A DNA stretch of 64,000 nt, from positions 62,001 through 126,000 of the forward strand of contig NZ_AYZA01000004.1 in NCBI RefSeq assembly GCF_001436315.1. The letters are read 5' to 3'. Position numbers and translations under genes: made by a program. A model generated the notes under the pieces. That model worked only from the letters and a program-made list of their open reading frames with translations. It made no database searches and was not told the origin of the DNA. Positions within the stretch are counted from its first letter, which is position 1. Each line of letters starts with the position of its first letter. Positions 47,659-56,211 of the stretch are shown here, in pieces. Source of the stretch: Ligilactobacillus aviarius subsp. aviarius DSM 20655 (GTDB taxonomy: Bacteria > Bacillota > Bacilli > Lactobacillales > Lactobacillaceae).

Positions 47659-48564
47659 ATGAAAAAGTTTGGTGCGAACTTAAAGGGGTTTGCCAAGACT
47701 GCATTGAAAAAGACGATTCAGGGCGATATCTTCAATATGGCGATTGTGGCAACGTACTATGTTTTGCTTACAATTGTGCCAATCGTGATTTTTATTGGAA
47801 ATATTTTGCCGATCATGCATTTAAATGCGACCCGGATCATGCCGTATTTAAACGTTGCCCTTCCGGAACCGGTATATAATTTCTTAGGTCCGATCGTCCG
47901 GAAGTTTTTGACGCATGGTTCAGGTGGGATTGCTTCATTCTCAATGATCTTCACCTTATGGGCCGGCAGTCGCGGCATTAATGCGTTAAAAAGGTCGATG
48001 AATCAAATATTTGGAGTGGGAGATTCACAAGATTTTATTGTGACAACTGTATTATCGATTTTGATCACGCTGAGTTTCGGAGCGTTGTTAGTGACGACGT
48101 TTGTGATCTATAGTTTTGGTCAAATTGTTCTTGAATATTTAACACCGATTTTTAAACTCCCGTTATCGTATTTGGAGATCTTCTTACGGTATCGCTGGTC
48201 GGTAACATTTGTCATTATCTTTTCAATTTTGTGTTTGATTTATATTGTATTGCCCAATGTTAAAGTTCACTGGTTATCAGTTTGGCCAGGGGCTTTAGTT
48301 GCGGCATTGGGATGGATGGCGTTAACCGGCATCTTTACAATTTACGTGAAGTATTTTGCATATCGAATTTTAAGTTACGGAACGATTGGAACGTTTCTGG
48401 TATTACTTTTCTGGATGAATTTTACAAATTTAATTATTCTCTTTGGGGCAATTGTTAATGCATTTTTGGAAGAGAAAATTTATGGAAGAGTTGTCCCCAA
48501 GGAACATCGTTTTGGAAAGAAAGTTCAGCGAAAAATTCATGAACGCCGCCAAAAACAAAACTAA
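47659..48564 (+). CDS. YihY/BrkB family inner-membrane protein
   Basis: A 301-aa protein with about six transmembrane helices of the YihY/UPF0761 (virulence factor BrkB) family, once misnamed ribonuclease BN. The motif LWAGSRGINALKRSMNQIFGV near residue 105 is characteristic, shown here as one helix plus loop. The C-terminus is basic. The function is not established; a transport or permease-like role is proposed for the family. It ends 24 nt before the converging recX stop, with a shared terminator in the gap. Confidence 0.88.
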   Translation: MKKFGANLKGFAKTALKKTIQGDIFNMAIVATYYVLLTIVPIVIFIGNILPIMHLNATRIMPYLNVALPEPVYNFLGPIVRKFLTHGSGGIASFSMIFTLWAGSRGINALKRSMNQIFGVGDSQDFIVTTVLSILITLSFGALLVTTFVIYSFGQIVLEYLTPIFKLPLSYLEIFLRYRWSVTFVIIFSILCLIYIVLPNVKVHWLSVWPGALVAALGWMALTGIFTIYVKYFAYRILSYGTIGTFLVLLFWMNFTNLIILFGAIVNAFLEEKIYGRVVPKEHRFGKKVQRKIHERRQKQN

Positions 48565-48597
48565 AGGATCGGGAAAAATCCCGATCCTTTAGTTTTG
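48563..48597. terminator. Bidirectional terminator overlapping the recX stop
   Basis: AAAGGATCGGGA/TCCCGATCCTTT, a perfect 12-bp stem with an AAAA loop, bordered by both stop codons. It fills the whole convergent gap. Confidence 0.88.
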
Positions 48598-49374
48598 TTC
48601 ATCAATAAACTGGTTGATTTCATCCATTGAAAAGCCTTTCCGGTATAAGGCCATTTTAACTTTTTGATTGCGTTGAGAAAGAGGCAGCCTTTGATACCGG
48701 CGCATGATTTTGGCACCTTGAAGTCGGAGCTGTTCTCTTTCTTGATCTGTATCTTTTTCAAGGCCAAGCCGATTGATTGCTTCGGTTGCAATCTCGGAAC
48801 TGAAGCCTTTAGTGAAAAGGCCGTTTTTAATTTTCTGAATTTTAACTTTGAAGGCTTCCCGATGATATTTACGGGCAAGTTTTTGAGTAATTTTGATTGA
48901 ATTTTGAAGTTGATCTTCAAAGGAAAATTCTTCAAGGGCGGTTTCAATATCATTTTCAAGGACGCCTTTTTGGCGTAATTTTTGGGTAATGACTTTCGGT
49001 CCTTTATCTGAGGTTTTGGCAATTGTTCGGACATAGCTTTTAGCGTACTCAAGATCATTAATATAGCCTTGATTGCGTAAACGTTGAAGAACGGGTTCAA
49101 TCTGAGAATCAGTAAAATCGTGTTGTTGAAGGTATTGAATGATTTCCTTTTCAGTTCTTAACTGGTAAGAAAGGTAATCAAGGGCTTTATTGTAAGCTTT
49201 TGAAATTGAATCAGCATCCGTGATGGCCTGGATCTGGTCATTTGTGATCTCCTGATCTTTATGCAGGCGAAATTGGATCAAAACTTCTTCGCTGACAGGA
49301 AATCGGTATTGGCCGTCAATAAAAATATTGTACCGGCCTTTTCGTTTTTGAGCTTGAATTGCTGTAATTTTCAC
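48589..49374 (-). CDS. recX: Regulatory protein RecX
   Basis: Inhibitor and modulator of RecA filaments, 261 aa, made of tandem three-helix RecX repeats. LSYQLRTEKEIIQYL, FTDSQIEPVLQRLRNQGYINDLEYAKSYV and a QKLRQKGV stretch are the marks. GTG 49374 is chosen because GGAGGT lies 7 nt before it; the in-frame start at 49389 contains that site. It is divergent from the methyltransferase gene, with a TATAAT on its strand at 49401-49406. Confidence 0.92.
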   Translation of the reverse strand: MKITAIQAQKRKGRYNIFIDGQYRFPVSEEVLIQFRLHKDQEITNDQIQAITDADSISKAYNKALDYLSYQLRTEKEIIQYLQQHDFTDSQIEPVLQRLRNQGYINDLEYAKSYVRTIAKTSDKGPKVITQKLRQKGVLENDIETALEEFSFEDQLQNSIKITQKLARKYHREAFKVKIQKIKNGLFTKGFSSEIATEAINRLGLEKDTDQEREQLRLQGAKIMRRYQRLPLSQRNQKVKMALYRKGFSMDEINQFIDEQN

Positions 49375-49423
49375 GTTATCAACCTCCAATTCTTACTGCC
49401 ATTATAAACGTTGAAATTGTTTA

Positions 49424-49433
49424 ATGCTATAAT
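49424..49433 (+). promoter_or_regulatory. Extended -10 promoter of the second methyltransferase gene
   Basis: ATGCTATAAT (TATAAT 49428-49433), another exact copy of the recurrent promoter 10-mer. Confidence 0.6.
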
Positions 49434-49458
49434 TGAAATATTCTGAGAGGGGTTCTTT

Positions 49459-50811
49459 ATGGAAAAAAAGAGAATTATTAAATTAAAAATCAAAAAAATG
49501 GGAATTAACGGTGAAGGCATTGGTTATTTTCAGCGCAAAATCGTTTTTGTTCCGCAAGCATTGCCGGAAGAATACGTTTTGGCCCGAATTGAAAAGGAGC
49601 AGGCCAAGTATATCAGTGCCGAACTTGTTAAAATTTTAAAAAAGAGTCCGGTTCGAACTCAACCCCGGGATAAGTATGACGTTGGTGGAATTGAACTTGA
49701 ACATCTTCAATATTCAGCTCAATTAAAATTTAAAGAAGATATTATTCGGCAATCATTAGCGAAGTTTAAGCCGCAGGGATATCGTCAAATGGAAATTCGT
49801 CCAACGATTGGAATGGATGAACCATATCATTATCGGAATAAAGCGCAATTTCAGATTCGAAAGTCAAAGAGCGGGAAGATTCTTGCGGGATTATATCGTC
49901 CTAATTCGCATTTTCTTGTAGATCTTCCGACTTTTAGTACGCAAAAGCCGTTAACGATGAAGGTCATGCGCACAGTTGTTGCTCTAATCAAAAAATGGAA
50001 TATTTCGGTATACGACGAGCGGCAGCATCGCGGGTTATTAAAGACGGTTGTGATTCGGGAATCTGAGGCATTTAATCAGATTCAAGTCATTTTTATTACA
50101 ACGAGCGATCGGTTCCCTCAAAAAAATCAATTGATCAATGATCTTCAGCAGCAATTTCCAGAGATCATTTCAATAATGCAAAATGTAAACCGAAGCCGCG
50201 GGTCCCAGATCTGGGGTGATGAGACGTTTAATTTGGCAGGAACCGATTATCTTGACGAGCAGCTTGGAAACGTTCATTTTAAATTATCAGCCCGGGCATT
50301 TTTCCAATTGAACCCGCAGCAGACGATTCGATTATATGATCAGGTTGCGCAAGCACTCGATCTTCAGCCGCATGAAACTTTAGTTGATGCCTATTGTGGG
50401 GTCGGAACGATTGGATTATCCGTTGGCCAAAATGCAAAGGAAATTCGTGGAATGGATATTATTCCAGAGGCAATTCAAGATGCACGAATGAATGCCCGGC
50501 TTTCCGGGATTTCGAATGCGACGTATGAAGTCGGAACGGCGGATAAATGGTTTGCAAAATGGACAAAGGAAGGCTTTGTTCCGGATGCGTTAGTCGTGGA
50601 TCCCCCGCGAACGGGACTTGATGAGCGGCTTATTCAAACGATCCATCAATTCAAACCGCAAAAGTTTGTCTACGTTTCGTGCAATCCGTCAACATTGGCA
50701 CGCGACTTAGTAAAATTAACGAATGATTATCATGTGGAATACATTCAATCAATTGATATGTTTCCACAGACAGCAAGGTGTGAAGCAATTGTTAAGTTCA
50801 AGAGAAAGTAA
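49459..50811 (+). CDS. 23S rRNA (uracil-5-)-methyltransferase, second RlmD/RumA paralogue
   Basis: Second member of the family in this window, 450 aa. The TRAM domain covers ~5-60, the SAM loop DAYCGVGTIGLSVG is near residue 312 and the catalytic Cys is in FVYVSCNPSTLARDL near 407. As in the first copy, the region before LEHLQYSAQLKFKED lacks the four iron-sulphur cysteines. With two paralogues present, one may modify U747 and the other U1939, or one may act on another RNA. GAGAGGGG precedes ATG 49459. Its 3' end overlaps the next gene by 23 nt. Confidence 0.92.
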   Translation: MEKKRIIKLKIKKMGINGEGIGYFQRKIVFVPQALPEEYVLARIEKEQAKYISAELVKILKKSPVRTQPRDKYDVGGIELEHLQYSAQLKFKEDIIRQSLAKFKPQGYRQMEIRPTIGMDEPYHYRNKAQFQIRKSKSGKILAGLYRPNSHFLVDLPTFSTQKPLTMKVMRTVVALIKKWNISVYDERQHRGLLKTVVIRESEAFNQIQVIFITTSDRFPQKNQLINDLQQQFPEIISIMQNVNRSRGSQIWGDETFNLAGTDYLDEQLGNVHFKLSARAFFQLNPQQTIRLYDQVAQALDLQPHETLVDAYCGVGTIGLSVGQNAKEIRGMDIIPEAIQDARMNARLSGISNATYEVGTADKWFAKWTKEGFVPDALVVDPPRTGLDERLIQTIHQFKPQKFVYVSCNPSTLARDLVKLTNDYHVEYIQSIDMFPQTARCEAIVKFKRK

Positions 50812-51967
50812 ACGGAATTTGATTAGGGCGTTAATTATTTTAATTGCGCTGATCAGTGGAATTCAGCTTGCAACTTCTTCAGGGCGGGCAATGAATATTT
50901 ACCAGCCGCCGCTTGAATCGTTTGACCAAAATGTGAATTACATTCAAGGAACGAAAACCGAGAAGGAATTGACCCAATTGATGAAGAACCGGCACTTTAT
51001 CGGAACGGTGACGTTGGTTAAAAATAATCATTTGGTATATCAACAAGGATTTGGCTATGCTAACCAGGCCCAGGGGTTAATGAATTCGGGAAAGGTTACG
51101 TACCAAATTGCCTCGATCCAAAAAAGTATGACGGCGGTCCTGTTAATGAAAACGGCAGCTGAAAAACATTTTTCACTTGATACACCGGTCAGCAAGTTTT
51201 ATCCGCAAATTCAAGGGGCCAATTTAATCACCTTACGAAATTTATTAACGATGACTTCTGGAATTGCGGACCAGCAGCCAATCAAGAAACCGGCAAATGA
51301 TAAGCAGTTTCTCCAATACACGGTTAATAAAGTCAAAGTTAATCCGCAAATGATTGGTCAGCTGCATTATCAGCCCGTTAACTTTGTTTTATTAGCTGGG
51401 ATCATTCAACGCGAAAATCAGATGAGCTATTATAAATACTTTGAAAAAAATATTATCAAGCCGCTTGGTCTCCGGTATTCATATTTTTATCAGAATATGA
51501 ATAAATACCGGACTGTTCAAGCCCAGGGGTATCATTTTAATCCGCAAAAGCCGACTGCATATGTTCCGTTTAAGGAAAAACGGGCCGGGTATGATGAACA
51601 ACTGGGGACAGGAAACTTGTACATGTCAAATGGCGATCTTTATCAGACATTACGGGCATTTATGACTTCCAGCATTCTTACCCCCCGGCAGACGGCAGCC
51701 CTGTATTCACCAGGAAAGACGCGGTCAACGTATTTGTCAGGAGTTTATTCGATCCGGCAAACGGTTCCGCAATTACTTGGACAACAGTATGCCGGATATC
51801 ACTTTCATGGAACGGAATTTGGGTTTGATACGATCGGTGATATTTCGAAAAACGGGGCAGATGCGGTGATTTTTACATCAAACGCTGCGAACTATGGAGC
51901 GAATAACAATTATTCATTGGACATCCCGATTTACAAGCAATTAATTGATGATCCCCAAATTTTTTAG
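50789..51967 (+). CDS. Serine hydrolase of the beta-lactamase/penicillin-binding family
   Basis: Membrane-anchored protein of about 392 aa. An N-terminal helix (LIRALIILIALISGIQLA) anchors it, and the class C beta-lactamase-like domain lies outside. The nucleophile motif is SIQKS (S-x-x-K). The usual Y-x-N triad is not intact: the aligned segment reads YQPVNF, with Pro at the Asn position and an Asn two residues on. The third motif reads YHFHGTEFGFDT. It may be a wall-modifying esterase or carboxypeptidase rather than a beta-lactamase. The start is uncertain: TTG 50789 is 8 nt after AAGGTG, and GTG 50780 also fits. It overlaps the methyltransferase gene and is probably coupled to it. Confidence 0.85.
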   Translation: MLSSRESKRNLIRALIILIALISGIQLATSSGRAMNIYQPPLESFDQNVNYIQGTKTEKELTQLMKNRHFIGTVTLVKNNHLVYQQGFGYANQAQGLMNSGKVTYQIASIQKSMTAVLLMKTAAEKHFSLDTPVSKFYPQIQGANLITLRNLLTMTSGIADQQPIKKPANDKQFLQYTVNKVKVNPQMIGQLHYQPVNFVLLAGIIQRENQMSYYKYFEKNIIKPLGLRYSYFYQNMNKYRTVQAQGYHFNPQKPTAYVPFKEKRAGYDEQLGTGNLYMSNGDLYQTLRAFMTSSILTPRQTAALYSPGKTRSTYLSGVYSIRQTVPQLLGQQYAGYHFHGTEFGFDTIGDISKNGADAVIFTSNAANYGANNNYSLDIPIYKQLIDDPQIF

Positions 51968-51984
51968 GAATTTTGATTAAACTT

Positions 51985-51993
51985 TGGTATAAT
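51985..51993 (+). promoter_or_regulatory. Extended -10 promoter of ntdP
   Basis: TGG followed by TATAAT (51988-51993). Confidence 0.5.
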
Positions 51994-52046
51994 ACTCATG
52001 ATGATCGGTGTAATCAACACCTGTGTTTATAGAAAGCAGGCTAAGT

Positions 52047-52592
52047 ATGCGTCACTCACGAGGCCCTAAAGAGGGCGAGTTTATTACGATAAAAAGTTAT
52101 AAGCACGACGGTAGTTTACATCGAACATGGCGCGATACGATGGTATTAAAGACAAGTGATAATGCAATTATCGGATGCAATGACCATACGCTTGTGACCG
52201 AAGCAGACGGTCGGCGATGGGTCACCCGGGAACCGGCGTTGATTTACTTTCACAAGCATTACTGGTTTAACATTGTAACCATGATTCGCGATAATGGAGT
52301 TTCATATTACTGCAACCTGGCATCGCCTTCTGTAATGGACCGTGAAGCCTTAAAGTACATCGATTATGATTTGGACGTTAAGGTTTTTCCGAACGGTGAG
52401 AAGCGGTTGCTCGATGTAGATGAATATGAAGATCATAGTAAAAAGTGGAATTACTCTCCGGAAATCGACAAAATTCTCAAACATAATGTGTTAACTTTGG
52501 TTGATTGGATCAATCACGGTAAGGGTCCATTTTCAAAGGAATATGTTGAGATTTGGTATAATCGCTATCTTCAGTTATCACGCCGACAGTAG
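52047..52592 (+). CDS. ntdP: Nucleoside tri-/diphosphate phosphatase NtdP (DUF402)
   Basis: A 181-aa DUF402 protein of the YgaC/NtdP type, which hydrolyses nucleoside tri- and diphosphates. Marks are [21 protein letters not shown], shown in part, then [22 protein letters not shown], and [23 protein letters not shown] with the conserved acidic residues that bind metal. ATG 52047 follows AGCAGG by 6 nt; the in-frame GTG at 52023 has no site. A hairpin follows it, then the transporter gene. Confidence 0.92.
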   Translation: MRHSRGPKEGEFITIKSYKHDGSLHRTWRDTMVLKTSDNAIIGCNDHTLVTEADGRRWVTREPALIYFHKHYWFNIVTMIRDNGVSYYCNLASPSVMDREALKYIDYDLDVKVFPNGEKRLLDVDEYEDHSKKWNYSPEIDKILKHNVLTLVDWINHGKGPFSKEYVEIWYNRYLQLSRRQ

Positions 52593-52614
52593 AAGAGTAG
52601 ATACCGTTTATAAC

Positions 52615-52648
52615 TTGAGCTGCGTGGAAAGGGTGCGCGGCTTTTTTG
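52615..52648 (+). terminator. Terminator after ntdP
   Basis: GAGCTGCG/TGCGCGGCT-type stem followed by TTTTTT. Confidence 0.65.
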
Positions 52649-52669
52649 ATAATGTGAAAGGAGTTCTGA

Positions 52670-53806
52670 ATGTTTTTAAACGAAAAACGGAAAAAGAAGC
52701 TGATGTTTTGGTCAGCTGAACTGTTGTTGCTCGCATCCTTAATTTTTGTTTTTACCAAAATTCGGTTTGTTTTTAGCCCGGTGTTTACCTTTTTCCAAAC
52801 ACTTTTTGCACCATTTTTAATTGCCGGATTTTTGTTTTATTTACTGAATCCGTTGGTTAAAATCCTGATGAAAATCAGGATTAAAAAATTTAAGGTTAAG
52901 CGTCCATTGGCAATTGCCGTTGTCTTCTTGCTTTTGATTTCGGTCCTGGGATTAGTGATTTCATTCTTTATTCCCCGGTTGATCGAACAGATCAAATCGT
53001 TGGTGATCGGACTTCCAGGATATTTAAGCGAGCTGCAACGCTTTCTGACGAACCTATTTAATAACAGCCATATTGATTGGCTCCAAAAAGTCGATCTGCA
53101 TTCTTATATGAATAAGTTTGAAGGCTCGTTAACTTCGATTTTGAAGAAGTTTATTTTGTCATTAACAACTAGTTTAGGATCGGTAATTGGGACGATTACA
53201 AGTGTTACGGTTACATTGGTAACGGTGCCGTTTATTTTGTTCTATATGTTGAAGGATGGCGAAAAACTGATTCCAACGGTTGAAAAATTCTTCCCGGAAC
53301 ACAATCGAAGCAAGGTTGCGCGGCTTTTGCATGAAATGAGCGCAACGTTATCGCGTTATATTTCAGGACAAATGATTGAATGCCTCTTTGTTGGAACCTT
53401 TTCAGCAATTGGTTACAGCATGACGGGAATCCCGTATGCATTATTGGTCGGATTGTTTGCAGGGATTACAAATATTATTCCATACCTTGGACCATATATT
53501 GGATTAATGCCAGCGTTATTCCTGGCATTTTCAAAATCACTGCCAACGGTTTTCTGGGTAATCGTTGTTTGCATTGTAGTTCAACAGCTGGATGGTAATT
53601 TGGTATATCCAAACGTAATTGGAAAGTCGCTTCATTTACACCCGTTAACGATCATTATTATTTTGTTGGTTGCCGGGAACATTGCGGGCCTTTTAGGGAT
53701 GATCCTTGGGGTTCCGTTATATGCCGTTACCAAGGTCGTCGTTAAGTTTGTTTACGATATTGCTCAAATTAGAACGACGCCAGAAAAAGAACAATCAAAA
53801 GAATAG
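52670..53806 (+). CDS. AI-2E family transporter (YueF/PerM-like)
   Basis: A 378-aa membrane protein of the PerM/UPF0118 family with about seven or eight transmembrane helices. The conserved VPFILFYMLKDGEKL, GIPYALLVGLFAGITNIIPYLGP and DGNLVYPNVIGKSLHLHP stretches identify it. Some members export autoinducer-2 and others are Na+/H+ antiporters, so the substrate is open. AAAGGAG precedes ATG 52670, and the gene lies 77 nt after ntdP behind a terminator. Confidence 0.9.
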   Translation: MFLNEKRKKKLMFWSAELLLLASLIFVFTKIRFVFSPVFTFFQTLFAPFLIAGFLFYLLNPLVKILMKIRIKKFKVKRPLAIAVVFLLLISVLGLVISFFIPRLIEQIKSLVIGLPGYLSELQRFLTNLFNNSHIDWLQKVDLHSYMNKFEGSLTSILKKFILSLTTSLGSVIGTITSVTVTLVTVPFILFYMLKDGEKLIPTVEKFFPEHNRSKVARLLHEMSATLSRYISGQMIECLFVGTFSAIGYSMTGIPYALLVGLFAGITNIIPYLGPYIGLMPALFLAFSKSLPTVFWVIVVCIVVQQLDGNLVYPNVIGKSLHLHPLTIIIILLVAGNIAGLLGMILGVPLYAVTKVVVKFVYDIAQIRTTPEKEQSKE

Positions 53807-53837
53807 GCAGTCTGTATTAATTGCTGATTCCGAAGTT

Positions 53838-53866
53838 TTGTGATAACTTTAAGCATAGGTTAGATT
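53838..53866 (+). promoter_or_regulatory. Promoter of gpsA
   Basis: TTGTGA (53838-53843), a 17-nt spacer, and TAGATT (53861-53866). Confidence 0.45.
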
Positions 53867-53894
53867 TTAATATAGAAAAAGATGGGATGAAAAA

Positions 53895-54926
53895 ATGACA
53901 AAAAAAATTGCAGTTCTTGGCGCAGGTTCATGGGGAAGTATTTTAGCCAGCGTCCTTGTTGAAAACGGAAATCAAGTTATGCTTTGGACGAATTCCGAAG
54001 AACAAGCAAAGGAATTGAACGAAAAGCACACTAACGAACATTATATTCATGACTATACATATCCAAAAGAATTAATTACGACCCTTGATTTGAAAGAAGC
54101 TGTTACAGGAGCAGACTTTGTATTGTTTGCAATCCCAACGAAAGTGATTCGTCCGGTAGCCCAACAATTGCTTGAAGTCTTAAAAGAACTCTCAATCAAG
54201 CCGATTTTGATTCATGCAAGTAAAGGGTTGGAACTTGGAACTCACAAACGTTTGTCACAGGTTATTACTGAAGAAATCCCTGAAGAATATCGTTCAGGAA
54301 TGGTTGTCTTCTCTGGCCCAAGTCATGCTGAAGAAGTTGCTAATAAGGACATTACATTAATTACAGCTGCAAGTGAAAATCTTGATAACGCGCATGCAGT
54401 TCAAAAGATTTTCATGAACAAGTACTTGCGGATCTACACCAATACTGATGTGATTGGGGTTGAAGTTGGCGGCGCATTCAAGAACATCATTGCAATTGGA
54501 GCTGGAATTTTGCACGGTTTGAAATACGGTGACGATGCTAAGGCTGCTTTGATGACCCGGGGATTAGCTGAAATCAGCCGGTTAGGAGTTGCGTTAGGAG
54601 CAGATCCAAGTACATTTATGGGCTTAAGCGGGGTCGGTGACCTGATCGTTACATGTACAAGCGTTCATTCTCGTAATTGGCGGTGCGGTAACCAATTAGG
54701 TGAAGGCAAGAAGCTCGATGATATTATTCAAAACATGGGAATGGTCATTGAAGGAATCAATACATGCAAGGCGGCTTATGAACTTGGAAATCAATTGAAT
54801 TTGACCCTTCCAATTTGCCATGCAATGTACGATGTCCTTTACAATGATGCTAATATTCCGGAAGAAATTGAAAAGTTAATGACTCGTCCAGGGAAGAGTG
54901 AGATGGAAAAATACGACGAACGCTAG
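53895..54926 (+). CDS. gpsA: Glycerol-3-phosphate dehydrogenase [NAD(P)+]
   Basis: Reduces dihydroxyacetone phosphate to sn-glycerol 3-phosphate for phospholipid and lipoteichoic acid synthesis. It is 343 aa with the Rossmann loop [33 protein letters not shown], the catalytic lysine in [13 protein letters not shown] and [13 protein letters not shown] followed by SRN. All conserved parts are intact. It is followed by a terminator. Confidence 0.97.
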   Translation: MTKKIAVLGAGSWGSILASVLVENGNQVMLWTNSEEQAKELNEKHTNEHYIHDYTYPKELITTLDLKEAVTGADFVLFAIPTKVIRPVAQQLLEVLKELSIKPILIHASKGLELGTHKRLSQVITEEIPEEYRSGMVVFSGPSHAEEVANKDITLITAASENLDNAHAVQKIFMNKYLRIYTNTDVIGVEVGGAFKNIIAIGAGILHGLKYGDDAKAALMTRGLAEISRLGVALGADPSTFMGLSGVGDLIVTCTSVHSRNWRCGNQLGEGKKLDDIIQNMGMVIEGINTCKAAYELGNQLNLTLPICHAMYDVLYNDANIPEEIEKLMTRPGKSEMEKYDER

Positions 54927-54948
54927 ATGAAGTCGTTGAATGAATGGG

Positions 54949-54982
54949 AGAGATTGCGACATTAGTTGCGGTCTCTTTTTTA
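54949..54982 (+). terminator. Terminator after gpsA
   Basis: AGAGATTGCGAC pairs with GTTGCGGTCTCT (with G-T pairs) and is followed by TTTTTT. Confidence 0.75.
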
Positions 54983-55004
54983 GTATTCATTTCGCTGGCA
55001 AAAT

Positions 55005-55033
55005 TTGACGGTAAAACTAGAATTTTGTAGTAT
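55005..55033 (+). promoter_or_regulatory. Promoter of the TagH-like gene
   Basis: TTGACG (55005-55010), a 17-nt spacer, and TAGTAT (55028-55033). Confidence 0.55.
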
Positions 55034-55068
55034 TATTCTTGGATAAATAGCGATAATTAGGTGAAAAT

Positions 55069-56199
55069 ATGGGAAAATTACAAATTAAATATATTACAAA
55101 GGAAATGCCGCTTATTACTGATAAGAAGGCAAAAGATAAGAAAGCTAAAAATAAAAAGAATGATGATCGGCATCTTTGGCTTTTGCGCGGAGTTAATTTA
55201 GACATTAATGATGGCGAAGCGGTTGGGATCGTTGGGGCAAACGGTTCGGGAAAGTCAACGTTGATGCGGATCATTGCCGGATTGGATGAACAAACGACCG
55301 GCTTTATTACAACTCACTCACGGATCACCTATGCGGGTACGAACGGAATTCTTGATCCGGAATTGACCGGATTGGAAAATATTCGCAAAGCAATTGCCAA
55401 ATCAGAAATTGACGACTTTAAGGGTGATCACATTACCAACGCCATTTTAAACTTTACCGAACTTGGCGAATGGTTGTATTGTCCCGTAAAAGCATATTCA
55501 ACGGCACAGTATGCCCGGTTATCAATGGGAATTGCAATGCACCTGGAACCAGATTTAGTTCTTCTCGATAATGTTTTTGGAATTTTGGATCAACCATTTT
55601 ATTTGAAGGCCTCAAATAAGGTTCAGGAACTTAAAGACAAAGGGGTTTCCTTTATCATTGCGGATTCAAAGAGTATTGTGATCGAAGGCTTCTGTGAACG
55701 GGCTTTATGGCTTCAATACGGAGAAGTTCAAGATTTTGGACCAACGCAATCAGTTGTTCAACAATATAACTATTCTTTGGATTGGTATAATGCACTGTCC
55801 CGCCCAGAGAAAAATGATTTTATTGCTAAAAAACAGCAAGAGCAAATGGACTTTAACATTGACAGTGTTTATGAAGAATTTAAGATCGAGCAGTTCCGGC
55901 ATGGTTACACGCGAAAAGATGAACCCCGGATGCGGAAGGCATTTTTCGTTGAAAAGGGAATTGATCCGGTTTATCAAGATCAGGTAAATAAGGGACAAAC
56001 CCAGAAAAAGACTAAGCGGAAATGGCCGAAGGTAGTTTTAATGTTAATCTTGCTGGTTGCGTTACTGCTTGGGGCAGGCTATTTCTTAGCAACCAATAAA
56101 CGGCACGTTCGGAAACCGAATAAACAAGCAGCGGTTGAATATGTTCTCCCAACCAAGAATGCTTGTGATCACAGCCAAATCATAAATCGAAAAATTTAA
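55069..56199 (+). CDS. TagH-like ABC ATPase with degenerate catalytic motifs and C-terminal membrane anchor
   Basis: A 376-aa protein of the polysaccharide/teichoic acid exporter ATPase type. Walker A GANGSGKST is intact (56-64). The other catalytic elements are changed: the signature region reads YSTAQYARL (143-151), the Walker B end is LLLDN-type with Asn168 where the catalytic Glu should be, and the switch region reads ADS (198-200) with no His. After a linker (~240-325) there is one transmembrane helix (~329-348) and a short outer tail. No permease gene lies beside it. It may bind but not hydrolyse ATP and so act as a regulator or structural partner. It is 12 nt upstream of prfC. Confidence 0.85.
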   Translation: MGKLQIKYITKEMPLITDKKAKDKKAKNKKNDDRHLWLLRGVNLDINDGEAVGIVGANGSGKSTLMRIIAGLDEQTTGFITTHSRITYAGTNGILDPELTGLENIRKAIAKSEIDDFKGDHITNAILNFTELGEWLYCPVKAYSTAQYARLSMGIAMHLEPDLVLLDNVFGILDQPFYLKASNKVQELKDKGVSFIIADSKSIVIEGFCERALWLQYGEVQDFGPTQSVVQQYNYSLDWYNALSRPEKNDFIAKKQQEQMDFNIDSVYEEFKIEQFRHGYTRKDEPRMRKAFFVEKGIDPVYQDQVNKGQTQKKTKRKWPKVVLMLILLVALLLGAGYFLATNKRHVRKPNKQAAVEYVLPTKNACDHSQIINRKI

Positions 56200-56211
56200 G
56201 GTGGAAATTAA

